A program made the position numbers and the translations under genes. 25,511 nucleotides of DNA from CAXSEF01 sp050920955 (GTDB taxonomy: Bacteria; Pseudomonadota; Alphaproteobacteria; Acetobacterales; Acetobacteraceae). Positions 6,519-14,887 of this stretch are shown in pieces. The DNA lies in NCBI GenBank assembly GCA_050920955.1, contig JBPBQS010000274.1, positions 1 through 25,511 of the forward strand, written 5' to 3'. Position 1 is the stretch's first letter, and every line of letters starts with the position of its first letter. The notes below the pieces were generated by a model. It had not been told where the DNA came from, made no database searches, and worked only from the letters and a program-made list of their open reading frames with translations.

Positions 6519-7961
6519 ATGAGCACGACGGAGCCGAGCGGTCCGCTGAAGGGGCTGCGGGTGTTCGACCTGACCCGCGTGCTGGCCGGGCCCACCTGCG
6601 TGCAGATGCTGGCCGACCTCGGCGCGGACGTCATCAAGATCGAGAAGCCCGGCAGCGGCGACGACACCCGCGGCTTCGCCCCGCCGTTCATGCCGGGCAC
6701 CACGGAAAGCGCGTACTTCGTCGGCGCGAACCGCAACAAGCGCTCCGTCACCCTCGACATCGCCAAGCCGGAGGGACAGGCGCTTGCCCTGCGCCTGCTC
6801 GAGGGCTGCGACGTGCTGGTGGAGAACTTCAAGGCCGGCGCGCTGGCCCGCTACGGCCTCAGCTACGAGGCGCTGCGCGAGCGCTTCCCCCGCCTGATCT
6901 ACTGCTCGATCACCGGCTTCGGGCAGACCGGCCCCTACGCGGAGCGCCCGGGATACGACGGGCTGATGCAGGCCATGGGCGGCATCATGAGCCTGACCGG
7001 CGAGCCCGGCGGCATGCCGCAGAAGGTGGGCGTGCCCGTCGCCGACCTGTTCGCCGGGCTCTACGGCTGCATCGGCGTGCTCGCCGCCCTGCGCCACCGC
7101 GACGCGACCGGGCAGGGCGGGCTCGCGAGCGGCGGGGCGCCGGCCGGTGCTGCGAGCGAGAGCGCGGAGGCGGCTGCGGCGGACCTGCGGGCCGCGGCCG
7201 AGACCGTGGTCGGGCATGCGGCGCTGGCGCGCGGCACGGTGGCGCTCGGCAGCGACGCGGGCGGGGCGACGTCGGCGGGCGGGCTCGCGGCGGGGGCGCT
7301 GCAGAGCGCGTCGCCGGGGGCAGGGGAGTCGCGCGGCGCGGGCGGGCAGCACATCGACATCGGCATGCTCGACACGCATGTCGCGTGGCTGGCCAACCAG
7401 GGCATGAACTACCTGGCGACCGGGCAGGACCCGGAGCGGCTGGGCAACCAGCACCCCAACATCGTGCCCTACCAGGTGTTCGCCACCGCCGACGGGCACG
7501 TCGTGCTCTCCGTCGGCAACGACCCGACCTTCCGGCGCTTCTGCGAGAACTTCGGCCTGGCGGAGATGGCCGACGACGAGCGCTTCGCCACAAACGCGGC
7601 GCGCGTGGCCAACCGCGACCTGGTGACGCGCACGCTGGAGCCGGTGCTCGGCGCGCAGCCGACGGCGTGGTGGGTGGAGCGGCTGGAGGCGCTCAAGATC
7701 GGCTGCGGGCCGATCAACACGCTGCGCCAGGTGTTCGCCGACCCGCAGGTCGTGGCGCGCGGCATGGTGGTGAGCATGGCCCATCCCTCGACGCCCGACG
7801 GCGTGCGCGTGATCGCCAACCCGGTGCGGCTGTCGGCCACGCCCGTGGACTACCGCCTGCCGCCGCCGCTGCTGGGCGAGCACACCGACGAGGTGCTGGC
7901 CGCGCGGCTGGGGCTGGACGCGGCGGCGCTCGCGGGCCTGCGCGAACGCGGGGTGATATGA
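6519..7961 (+). CDS. Class III CoA-transferase (CaiB/BaiF/formyl-CoA transferase family) with insertion
   Basis: 480 residues from the ATG at 6519, preceded by GGGAGAG at suitable distance. Family III enzymes move CoA between carboxylic acids through an aspartyl-CoA intermediate. The sequence shows LKGLRVFDLTRVLAGP at the start, LADLGADVIKIEKPG, NRNKRSVTLDI, VLVENFKAGAL, and PGYDGLMQAMGG, whose Asp147 matches the catalytic Asp. Later come QHPNIVPYQVFATADG and NPVRLSATP. The family is usually about 400 residues. Here the conserved run RHRDATGQG / GQHIDIGMLD is split by about 76 Ala/Gly/Ser-rich residues (about 201-276). The frame stays open through the insertion. The stop overlaps the next start in an ATGA, so the hydrolase is probably co-translated. 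The substrate cannot be told; a CoA-ligated acid used with the neighbouring hydrolase is likely. Confidence 0.92.
   Translation: MSTTEPSGPLKGLRVFDLTRVLAGPTCVQMLADLGADVIKIEKPGSGDDTRGFAPPFMPGTTESAYFVGANRNKRSVTLDIAKPEGQALALRLLEGCDVLVENFKAGALARYGLSYEALRERFPRLIYCSITGFGQTGPYAERPGYDGLMQAMGGIMSLTGEPGGMPQKVGVPVADLFAGLYGCIGVLAALRHRDATGQGGLASGGAPAGAASESAEAAAADLRAAAETVVGHAALARGTVALGSDAGGATSAGGLAAGALQSASPGAGESRGAGGQHIDIGMLDTHVAWLANQGMNYLATGQDPERLGNQHPNIVPYQVFATADGHVVLSVGNDPTFRRFCENFGLAEMADDERFATNAARVANRDLVTRTLEPVLGAQPTAWWVERLEALKIGCGPINTLRQVFADPQVVARGMVVSMAHPSTPDGVRVIANPVRLSATPVDYRLPPPLLGEHTDEVLAARLGLDAAALAGLRERGVI
7119..7346 (+). other. In-frame low-complexity insertion within the CoA-transferase
   Basis: About 76 codons rich in Ala, Gly and Ser interrupt a segment that in family III CoA-transferases normally runs directly from GHRxATGxG into QxIDxxLLD. 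Flanks match the family closely on both sides. The insert begins GLASGGAPAGAASESAEAAA and ends GAGESRGAGG. Base composition resembles the rest of the gene. No inverted or direct repeats mark its borders apart from GGQGG/GGCGGG-like G-rich runs. Confidence 0.7.
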
Positions 7962-8836
7962 CGGCCGACGCGCCCGGCGGCGGGCCGCGCCAGGGCGGCG
8001 TGCGCTACCTGCTCGGCACCGCGTTCCACGACATGGCGTTCGTGGAGTGGGGCGACGCGGACGCGCCGGTCGTGCTGTGCGTGCACGGGCTGACGCGCAA
8101 CGGCCGCGACTTCGACCCGCTGGCGCGCGCGCTGTCCGGCCGCTTCCGCGTGGTGTGCCCGGACCTGCCGGGGCGGGGGCGCTCGGACTGGCTCGGCGAC
8201 GCGGCACTCTACGAGCCGGCGTCCTACGTCGCGGCGCTGTCGCACCTGCTGGCGGCGCTGGGCCGGCCGGTGGCGTGGGTGGGGACGTCGCTGGGCGGCA
8301 TCTGCGGCATGCTGGTGGCTGCGGCGGCGGGCACGCCGGTGACGCGGCTGGTGCTGAACGACGTCGGGCCGCGGATCCCGCTGGCGGCGATGGAGCGCAT
8401 CCGCGGCTACGTCGGCGAGGCGCCGGCGTTCGACGATCTGGCGGGGCTGGAGCGGCACCTGCGCCGGGTGCACGCGCCGTTCGGGGCGCTGGACGACGCG
8501 CAGTGGGCGCATCTGGCGCGGCACTCCGCGCGCGCGCTGCCGGACGGGCGGCTGGCGCTGCACCACGACCCGGCGATCGCGTCGCCGATCCTGGCGCGGC
8601 CGGCGGCGGCGGTGGACCTGCGCGCGGTGTGGTCGGCGGTGCGGGTGCCGGTGCTGGCGATCCGCGGGGCGTCGAGCGACCTGCTTACCGCCGAGGTCCT
8701 GGCGGGCATGGCGTCGGACGGCGCGCAGGCGCACGTGGTCGAGGGGGCGGGCCATGCCCCGGCGCTGATGGATTCATCCGAAATTGACGTGGTCGGGCGC
8801 TTCCTGCTCGCAGGGCTGCAGGGGGACGCGCCGTGA
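7958..8836 (+). CDS. Alpha/beta hydrolase
   Basis: 292 residues. The ATG at 7958 lies in an ATGA overlap with the CoA-transferase stop. It is a single-domain alpha/beta hydrolase: VVLCVHGLTRNGRDFDPLA (about 38-56) carries the oxyanion HG motif, CPDLPGRGRSDW follows strand 4, the nucleophile elbow is GTSLGG with Ser111, the acid is probably Asp241 in RGASSDLLT, and the base is His266 in GAGHAP. No signal peptide, so cytoplasmic. The family includes esterases, thioesterases and C-C hydrolases; because it is coupled to a CoA-transferase, a thioesterase or esterase acting on the same metabolite is plausible but unproven. Its stop overlaps the GTG of the giant glycosyltransferase (GTGA). Confidence 0.9.
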   Translation: MTADAPGGGPRQGGVRYLLGTAFHDMAFVEWGDADAPVVLCVHGLTRNGRDFDPLARALSGRFRVVCPDLPGRGRSDWLGDAALYEPASYVAALSHLLAALGRPVAWVGTSLGGICGMLVAAAAGTPVTRLVLNDVGPRIPLAAMERIRGYVGEAPAFDDLAGLERHLRRVHAPFGALDDAQWAHLARHSARALPDGRLALHHDPAIASPILARPAAAVDLRAVWSAVRVPVLAIRGASSDLLTAEVLAGMASDGAQAHVVEGAGHAPALMDSSEIDVVGRFLLAGLQGDAP

Positions 8837-11800
8837 GCGCAGACGTGACAGGCGCGGGCGCCGGACAGGACGTGGCGGCGGGGGTGCCGGCCCTGGCGGC
8901 GCCGGCGGCGGCCCAGGCGTCTGCGGGCAACGCGGCGCCGGTGGATCTGATGCCCGGGCTGTACACCGTGGCCACCACGCACGCCACGCTGCTGGCCTGC
9001 GCGGACGGCAGCGACCTGGTGTCGCACGCGGCCGATCCCGCGTCGCCGCTGCTGCTTTACCGGCCGCCGGCGTTCCCGGCGGTGGCGTTCCTGCTGCCGC
9101 CCCGCGCGCTGCACCTGGAGAGCGACCCGTGGGTCGCGTCGATCCTGTCGCTGCGGGTGTGGGGCGACGAGACGGTGGGCCTCGGCCACCCGCTCACCGG
9201 CCTGATGCTCAGCGCGCCGCCGCTCGACGCCGACGGCGGCCGCGTGCTGGCCGACCGCACGGCGCAGGGCCCGTGGGAGACCTTCTCGCTGCGCCCGGTG
9301 CCGGCGCTTCGCGCCGAGCCGCTGATGCCGCTGCTCGCGATGATCGACCGCGTGCTGCCGGCCTGCGTCAGCGGCCCGGCGATGCTGCAGCTCCTGGAGT
9401 CCTCCGAGGAGATCAGCCCCGAGCTGCTGCAGGCGATGGGGCGGCTGCTCGCGGCCGACCACGCCGCCTGGCTGGGCGCGATGCTGCTGGGGCGGCCGGC
9501 GGCGCTGAACGGGCTGACCGCGCGCCTGCTCGGCGACCTGTGGGCGGCGCAGGCGCTGCCCGAGCTCGCCGGCTGGATCGCGGCGCCCGACCGGGTGACC
9601 GAGGTGCGGCGCTGCGGGCGCGACTGCGACGTGCTGGAGACGGCGGGGCGCGACGGGCGGCCCGTGTCCTTCGCGCAGACGCTCAACATGGGCGCGCGGG
9701 CCGCGGTGAACCCGCGCCAGACGCTGTGCGTGCTGGCCTGCCTGCGCGACGAGGGCGTCTACCTGCTGGACTGGATCGCCTACCACAGGGCGCTCGGGGT
9801 GGAGCACTTCTTCCTCTACAGCAACGACAACACCGACGGCTCGGACGACCTGCTGGCGGCGCTGGCGCGGGCCGGCGAGATCACCTGGGTGGTCAACGAC
9901 GTGCCGCCGGGCGGCTCGCCGCAGTACAAGGCCTACGGCCACGCGCTGCAGATGCTGCCCGAGATCCTGGACTACCGCTGGGTCGCGGTGATCGACCTCG
10001 ACGAGGCGCTGGTGTTCGACACCGCGCTGCACGCGAGCTTCGCCGACTACCTCGCCTGGCAGGAGCGCGAGAGCGTGGACGCCATCGCCCTGAACTGGGT
10101 GGTGTTCGGCTCGGCTGCGCTGGCCGTGCGCGAGCCGCGGCCGGTGGTCGAGCGCTTCCTGCGCCGCCACGCCGTGGATCGCCACGTCAAGTCGCTGTGC
10201 CGGCCGCGCCGCTTCGTGCACGCCCAGGCGCACTTCCCGGTGGCCCCGTTCGGCCAGGCGTGGAGCTTCCGCGGCTCGGAGGGCGCGCCGCACCCGCAGC
10301 AGATCGAGGGCAACGCGGCCGCGTTCTCGCCCGACCCGCAGGACCGCCAGGCCTGGGTCGCGCACTACGCGATGAAGTCGGCCGAGGAGTTCGCGCTGCG
10401 CCGCTCGCGCAACGCGGGCGACCGCACCGTGACGCGCCCGCTGCAGCTCGACCTGCTCGGCACGGCGATGATCGAGGGGTTCCTCGACCAGCACCGCGCC
10501 GACTGGGAGGAGCCGGACGAGCGCGCCACCGTGTTCGCCGACGCGGCGGCCGGCGAGCTGGCGCGGCTGTCGGCGCTGCCCGACGTCGCGGCGGCGGCGG
10601 CCTCGGTGGAGCGCGCCTATGCCGCCGCCGCCGCGCGCCTGCGCCAGGCGATGCGCGACAGCGCGCGCTTCCAGGTGCGCGGCTCGGCGGAGAACCGGCT
10701 GCTGCGCGCGCTGTCCGCGTCGCCGTCGCTGGCCGCCGTGGGCGCCGCCGCGTCGCCCGGGCAGGCCAGCGTGGTGGCGCCGCAGCCGCTGCGCGAGCCC
10801 GGCTGCTACCGGCTGCTGTCGTGCGACGGCAGCGAGGTGTTCGTGGGCACGGCGACCGCGACCCTGGTCACCGCGGACCGCGCGGCGCACGACCGGATCG
10901 CGACCATGGCGATCGTGCCGCGCGCGCGGCGCGACCTGCTGGTGCTGATGGAGTCCACGGAGGAGGAGGCGGCGCCGTTCCGCCTGCGTCCGGACGGGCT
11001 GCGCGCCACCGCCCACCTGCTCGAGGCGCACTGGGTCGGCGACGCGGGGCACGTGACGCTGCTGGACCCGTCCTCCGGGCGCTTCGCGTCGGCACCGCCG
11101 CCGGACGACCCCGACGAGGCGGCGCCGGTGCTGGTGGACCGCGAGGAGGCCGGCGAGTGGGAGGCGTTCTCGCTCGAGCCGGTGCGCGACATCTTCGTGC
11201 CGCGCACCGTGCGCGCGCGCGCCGAGGCGATCGAGGCGGCGCTGGCGGGCGGCGTGGACGCGGCCTCGGTGCTGGCGCTGGTGGGCGCGGAGGGGCGGTT
11301 CGCGTCCGACGTGCTCAACGCGGTTCTGCCGCTGCTGCGGCTCGACGAGCTGCGGGCGATCGGGCAGGCGGTGCTCGCGTCCGACGAGCTGGCGCGCAGG
11401 CTGGCGGCGGCGTTCCCGGGCGACGTGTGGGCCGCGCACGCCCTGCCGGCGCTCGCCGAGATGCAGGGCGTGGTGGCGCAGGCGCCGCAGCCCTCGCGCG
11501 GCTTCGGGCTGCTGCGCCGCCCGGCGCGCGCGCGCCGCGACGAGGCGTCGCCGAACCGGCGCGTGGTGGACGCGGCCTTCGACGAGGTGGCCACGGCGGG
11601 GCTGTCCGGCGCGTTCGCGTCCTTCCCGCACGCCGTCGCCGTGCACGCCAGGAGCACCGTGGCGCCGACGCGCGGCCCGTGCGTGGTGGCGACGCTGCGC
11701 AACGAGGGGCCCTACCTGCTGGAGTGGCTGGCCTACCACCGCGCGATCGGCTTCGAGTCCTTCTACCTCTACAGCAACGACAACGAGGACGGCTCCGACG

Positions 11801-12729
11801 CGCTGCTGGCCGCGCTGGCCGACGCCGGGGCGATCACCTGGCTGGACAACCGCGTGGCGGCCGGCGGATCGGCGCGCGCCCGCGCCTACGGCCACGCGTT
11901 CAGCGTGCTGCCGGAGGTGCTGGCGCACCGCTGGGTGCTGACGGCCGACGCCGACGAGTTCCTGGTGTTCGACCCGGAGCGCTTCGGCTCGGTGAACGAC
12001 TACCTGGCGTGGCAGGAGCGGCGCTCGGTGGACGCGGTGGCGGTGAACTGGCTGCCGTTCGGGTCGGGCGAGGCGCCGGGCTGGCCGGACGCGCCGCTGG
12101 TGTCGCGCAACACGCGCGTGCTGAACCGCCGCCACCTCGGCGAGGAGGTGCGTCTGGTCAAGACGCTGGCCCGGCCTGCGATGATGATGCAGTCCGGGGC
12201 GCACGCGCCCGTGACGGACGAACGGCGCACGCTCGTGTATCGTGCGGCGTCGGGCGAGCTGCACGGGCGCAGCCGTCCCGGGGGCGGCGCGGACGGGCTC
12301 AACTTCGCGGCCACCCTGCGCACCGAGGCGGCGGCGGTGCATCACTACCTGTTCAAGTCGGCCGAGGAGTGGGCGTGGAAGAAGTCGCGCAACAGTGGCG
12401 ACGCGGGGCTCGAGCGCGCGCCGCGGGTGATGGCGCAGGCCGACGCCCACAGCTTCATGCGCCAGCACCGTGCCGGCGACGTGGTGGTCGACGACCGTGC
12501 GACGCGCTGCGCGCCGGGCCTGGCGGACGGGATCGCGGCGCTGCGCGCGCTGCCGGGCGTGGCGGACGCGGAGGCCGCGATGCGCACGGCGTCCGCCGCG
12601 CGGATGGCGGCGATCGCCGAGGCGTACCGCTCCAGCCCGGACACGGCCGGGTGGGACGTGCTCGGCCGGCGGTTCCTGCAGCTCGGCGGTTTCGCCCCCG
12701 CGGCGCCGCGTCCGGCGCCGGCCGGGTGA
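8833..12729 (+). CDS. Giant tandem-duplicated glycosyltransferase (two glycosyltransferase modules)
   Basis: 1298 residues with a GTG start overlapping the previous stop (GTGA). The protein is two similar units of about 650 residues. Each has an N-terminal beta-rich part (PGLYTVATTH... GPWETFSLRPV; PGCYRLLSCDG... EWEAFSLEPV), a helical part, then a GT-A glycosyltransferase of the Glyco_tranf_2_4/GT2-like kind. Module 1 begins at about residue 299 (LACLRDEGVYLLDWIAYHRA), with DLDEA at 388-392. Module 2 begins at about 950 (VATLRNEGPYLLEWLAYHRA), with DADEF at 1039-1043. Across 93 aligned residues about two thirds are identical by eye. Both have LYSNDN and DGSD, YLAWQER, NW..FGS and KSAEEw motifs. 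The ADRTAQGPWETF pattern recalls beta-trefoil/fascin-like folds that may bind sugar; that is inference. No signal peptide. It probably adds two sugars, or one processively, to a surface glycan. The next glycosyltransferase gene starts 4 bases after the stop. Confidence 0.87.
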   Translation: MSADVTGAGAGQDVAAGVPALAAPAAAQASAGNAAPVDLMPGLYTVATTHATLLACADGSDLVSHAADPASPLLLYRPPAFPAVAFLLPPRALHLESDPWVASILSLRVWGDETVGLGHPLTGLMLSAPPLDADGGRVLADRTAQGPWETFSLRPVPALRAEPLMPLLAMIDRVLPACVSGPAMLQLLESSEEISPELLQAMGRLLAADHAAWLGAMLLGRPAALNGLTARLLGDLWAAQALPELAGWIAAPDRVTEVRRCGRDCDVLETAGRDGRPVSFAQTLNMGARAAVNPRQTLCVLACLRDEGVYLLDWIAYHRALGVEHFFLYSNDNTDGSDDLLAALARAGEITWVVNDVPPGGSPQYKAYGHALQMLPEILDYRWVAVIDLDEALVFDTALHASFADYLAWQERESVDAIALNWVVFGSAALAVREPRPVVERFLRRHAVDRHVKSLCRPRRFVHAQAHFPVAPFGQAWSFRGSEGAPHPQQIEGNAAAFSPDPQDRQAWVAHYAMKSAEEFALRRSRNAGDRTVTRPLQLDLLGTAMIEGFLDQHRADWEEPDERATVFADAAAGELARLSALPDVAAAAASVERAYAAAAARLRQAMRDSARFQVRGSAENRLLRALSASPSLAAVGAAASPGQASVVAPQPLREPGCYRLLSCDGSEVFVGTATATLVTADRAAHDRIATMAIVPRARRDLLVLMESTEEEAAPFRLRPDGLRATAHLLEAHWVGDAGHVTLLDPSSGRFASAPPPDDPDEAAPVLVDREEAGEWEAFSLEPVRDIFVPRTVRARAEAIEAALAGGVDAASVLALVGAEGRFASDVLNAVLPLLRLDELRAIGQAVLASDELARRLAAAFPGDVWAAHALPALAEMQGVVAQAPQPSRGFGLLRRPARARRDEASPNRRVVDAAFDEVATAGLSGAFASFPHAVAVHARSTVAPTRGPCVVATLRNEGPYLLEWLAYHRAIGFESFYLYSNDNEDGSDALLAALADAGAITWLDNRVAAGGSARARAYGHAFSVLPEVLAHRWVLTADADEFLVFDPERFGSVNDYLAWQERRSVDAVAVNWLPFGSGEAPGWPDAPLVSRNTRVLNRRHLGEEVRLVKTLARPAMMMQSGAHAPVTDERRTLVYRAASGELHGRSRPGGGADGLNFAATLRTEAAAVHHYLFKSAEEWAWKKSRNSGDAGLERAPRVMAQADAHSFMRQHRAGDVVVDDRATRCAPGLADGIAALRALPGVADAEAAMRTASAARMAAIAEAYRSSPDTAGWDVLGRRFLQLGGFAPAAPRPAPAG

Positions 12730-12733
12730 GCTC

Positions 12734-13582
12734 GTGAGGATCGCCGCCGTCCTGCTGGTCAAGAACGAGGCGCGCGACCTGCTGGAGTGGCTCGCGTTCC
12801 AGTTCGTCGTCGGCTTCGACACGGTGATCGTGCTCGACAACGGCTCGACCGACGGCACCGCCGATGTGGTGCGCATGGCCGCCCAGACGCACGACGTCCG
12901 TCTGCTCGACTGGCCGTCGGTGGCGCTCAGCTCGCACGCCGACGCCTACGACCACGCGCTGGCGCTGTTCGGCGCGGAGTTCGACTGGATGGCGTTCCTC
13001 GACGCCGACGAGTTCCTGCTGCCCCTGCGCCACGGCTCGGTGCCGGCGCTGCTGGAGTCGCTGGGCGCGCACGCGGCGGTCGGCGTGCACTGGGCGGTGT
13101 TCGGCTCCTCGCGCCTGGTGGACTGGCCCAAGGGCTTGGTGATCGACAGCTTCCTGCACCGCGCGCGCGAGGACTTCGTGCCCAACCGGCACATCAAGTC
13201 GATCGTGCGGCCGCGCGAGGTCGTGCGCTGCCACCTGTCGCACTGGTTCGAGATGAAGGGCGCGCGCCTGGAGCCCGACGGCTGGCACGACGGCTACGTG
13301 GACCCCGACGGGCGGCCGATCCACTGGGAGGCGCAGGCCGGGGTGACGCGCGACCAGCCGGACTTCGCCACCGCCCGCCTGCACCACTACTTCACGCGCT
13401 CGCTCGCGCACTGGCGGGTGAAGATGGCGCGGCGCTGGCTCGACGTGGAGCGCACCGACGACGCCTTCGTCGAGCACGACCGGAACGAGGTGCTCGACGC
13501 CTCCGCCCTGCGCTACGTCGCCGCGGTCAAGCGCGAGATGGCGGCGATGCGCGCCGGCGGGCTGCGCGGCCTGGCCGGGTGA
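12734..13582 (+). CDS. Glycosyltransferase family 2-like (Glyco_tranf_2_4)
   Basis: 282 residues from a GTG at 12734, 4 bases after the preceding stop; GGGTGAG upstream can act as ribosome binding site. The N-terminus is the classic GT-A nucleotide-binding start: AAVLLVKNEARDLLEWLAFQ, then VIVLDNGSTDGTADVV, and the metal-binding D90-A-D92-E-F at MAFLDADEFLLP. It shares with both modules of the upstream giant protein the W.VFGS block (HWAVFGSSRL), the KSIVRPRE basic patch and a HHYFTRSLAHW motif, so it is a third, more diverged relative, probably arising by duplication. It would work in the cytoplasm using a nucleotide sugar. It is followed by a repeat copy that probably marks the end of the transcript. 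Confidence 0.9.
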   Translation: MRIAAVLLVKNEARDLLEWLAFQFVVGFDTVIVLDNGSTDGTADVVRMAAQTHDVRLLDWPSVALSSHADAYDHALALFGAEFDWMAFLDADEFLLPLRHGSVPALLESLGAHAAVGVHWAVFGSSRLVDWPKGLVIDSFLHRAREDFVPNRHIKSIVRPREVVRCHLSHWFEMKGARLEPDGWHDGYVDPDGRPIHWEAQAGVTRDQPDFATARLHHYFTRSLAHWRVKMARRWLDVERTDDAFVEHDRNEVLDASALRYVAAVKREMAAMRAGGLRGLAG

Positions 13583-13584
13583 GA

Positions 13585-13710
13585 GGCAAGGTTGAGGCTC
13601 TGCCTCAAACTCCGCCAGGGCGGGCCGCCCTGGACTGGCCTCACCTAAGCAAGGCCGGTCCAGGGGCGGCTCGCCCCTGGCGGGTCTGGGCGGAGCCCAG
13701 GCTTGCTTCC
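13585..13710. repeat. Modular hairpin repeat, copy 3 (full)
   Basis: Left: stem a TTGAGGC/GCCTCAA (13592-13598, 13602-13608), linker actccg, stem b CCAGGGC/GCCCTGG (13615-13621, 13627-13633). Centre is ccTAAGc rather than CTTAAG. Right: stem b CCAGGGGCG/CGCCCCTGG (13660-13668, 13672-13680), stem a CTGGGC/GCCCAG (13686-13691, 13695-13700), ending cttgcttcc. It starts two bases after the glycosyltransferase stop and reaches the start region of the next gene. Confidence 0.88.
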
Positions 13711-13735
13711 TGACGCGGGGGCGGCCGCCCCGGTC

Positions 13736-14887
13736 GTGCACGTCAACCCGATGGGCGGGTTCGCCAACCGGATGATGCAGGCGATGGTGGCGATGACGCT
13801 CGCCAGCCACGTGCCGGGCTGCGTGGTCTCCAACGTCGACCTGCCCGAGTGGGGCCTGCGGTTCCCGCCCGTGCCCGCGGGCGACGGGCCGCGTCACGTG
13901 ATCGTCGACGAGCGGTTCGACCTGGCGCGCGAGGTCGAGCGCCTGCGCTCCGGCGCCGTCGGGCGGCTCGAGGTCCAGGTCTACGGGCAGCGCCTGGAGT
14001 ACTTCCTGCCCGCCGCCCTCTGCCGCCAGGTTTTCCCCGCGTCGGCCATGCCGGGCGAGGACGAGGCGCCGGGGTACGGCCCCGGCCAGCTCGTGTGCTC
14101 GATCCGCGGCGGCGAGGTGCTGGACGGGCGCCACCCGGGCTACGTGCTGCTCCCGGTGGAGTTCTACGCCGAGCTGGCGGCGCGCACCGGGCTGTCCCTG
14201 GTGTTCCTCGGGCAGCTCGACGCGAACGCCTACGTCGACGCGCTGCGGGCGCGCTTCCCCGACGCCCTGTTCGTGGCCAGCCGCGGGGCGATGGCCGACT
14301 TCGCGGCGCTGCGCCGGTCGCGCAACGTCGTGCCGAGCGTGTCGACCTTCGCCTGGCTGGCCGCGTGGCTGTCGGACGCGGAGCAGGTGTTCCTGCCGGT
14401 CGACGGCATGCTGCACCCGGTGATGGGGCCGCACGCGAACCTGCTGCCGCTGGACGACCCGCGCTACCGCTTCTTCCTGTTCCCTGCGAACTACGCGGTG
14501 CCGGTCGAGGCCTTCGCGCCGGTGCACCAGGCGCTGCTGGGGCAGTGGCGGCTGGCGGAGCCGGCGATGCTGCGCGAGATGTTCCGCACCGTGCCGCGCC
14601 TGCCGCGACGCTTCGACCGCATCGCGCCGCTGTTCGACGAGGCGTTCTACCTCGCGGCCCACGCCGACGTGCGCGCCGCGGTCGAGGCCGGCGGATACGG
14701 CTCCGGGCACGAGCACTACGTCGCGCACGGCTTCGACGAGGGGCGGCCCGCGGTGCCGGTCGACGCGGCCTGGTACGCGCGGGCCTACCCGATGGCGGCG
14801 CTGGAGATCGGCGAGGGCTGGTACGCGGACCCCGAGCACCACTTCGTCGAGATCGGCGCGGCACGGGGCTACCGGGCGCGGGCATAG
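13736..14887 (+). CDS. GT11/fucosyltransferase-like glycosyltransferase with C-terminal repeats
   Basis: 383 residues from a GTG at 13736; a TTG at 13703 (inside the repeat) and an ATG at 13751 are alternatives. The N-terminus VHVNPMGGFANRMMQAMVAM resembles the GGLGNQMFQ start of GT11-type and related GT-B transferases. Later FVASRGAMADFAALRRSRNVVPSVSTFAWLAAWLS fits the donor-site half of such enzymes (acceptor loop, SVSTFAWLAAW). The C-terminus has two copies of a short motif often seen in polysaccharide enzymes: FDEAFYLAAHADVRAA...HYVAHGFDEGR and VDAAWYARAYPMAAL...HHFVEIGAARGY. The gene stands alone after copy 3 and converges on hemB across copy 4. Acceptor and sugar are unknown; fucose is only a family default. 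Confidence 0.8.
   Translation: MHVNPMGGFANRMMQAMVAMTLASHVPGCVVSNVDLPEWGLRFPPVPAGDGPRHVIVDERFDLAREVERLRSGAVGRLEVQVYGQRLEYFLPAALCRQVFPASAMPGEDEAPGYGPGQLVCSIRGGEVLDGRHPGYVLLPVEFYAELAARTGLSLVFLGQLDANAYVDALRARFPDALFVASRGAMADFAALRRSRNVVPSVSTFAWLAAWLSDAEQVFLPVDGMLHPVMGPHANLLPLDDPRYRFFLFPANYAVPVEAFAPVHQALLGQWRLAEPAMLREMFRTVPRLPRRFDRIAPLFDEAFYLAAHADVRAAVEAGGYGSGHEHYVAHGFDEGRPAVPVDAAWYARAYPMAALEIGEGWYADPEHHFVEIGAARGYRARA

Noticed and set aside
5778..8207. Minus-strand frame opposite the acyltransferase and CoA-transferase
   Set aside because: Pro/Ala/Arg-rich, spans an intergenic region and two clear plus-strand genes.
8407..12876. Very long open frame (1489 codons) on the minus strand opposite the giant glycosyltransferase
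   Set aside because: Arg/Ala/His-rich composition with no recognisable domain; the plus strand carries clear duplicated glycosyltransferase motifs. Typical antisense openness in GC-rich coding DNA.
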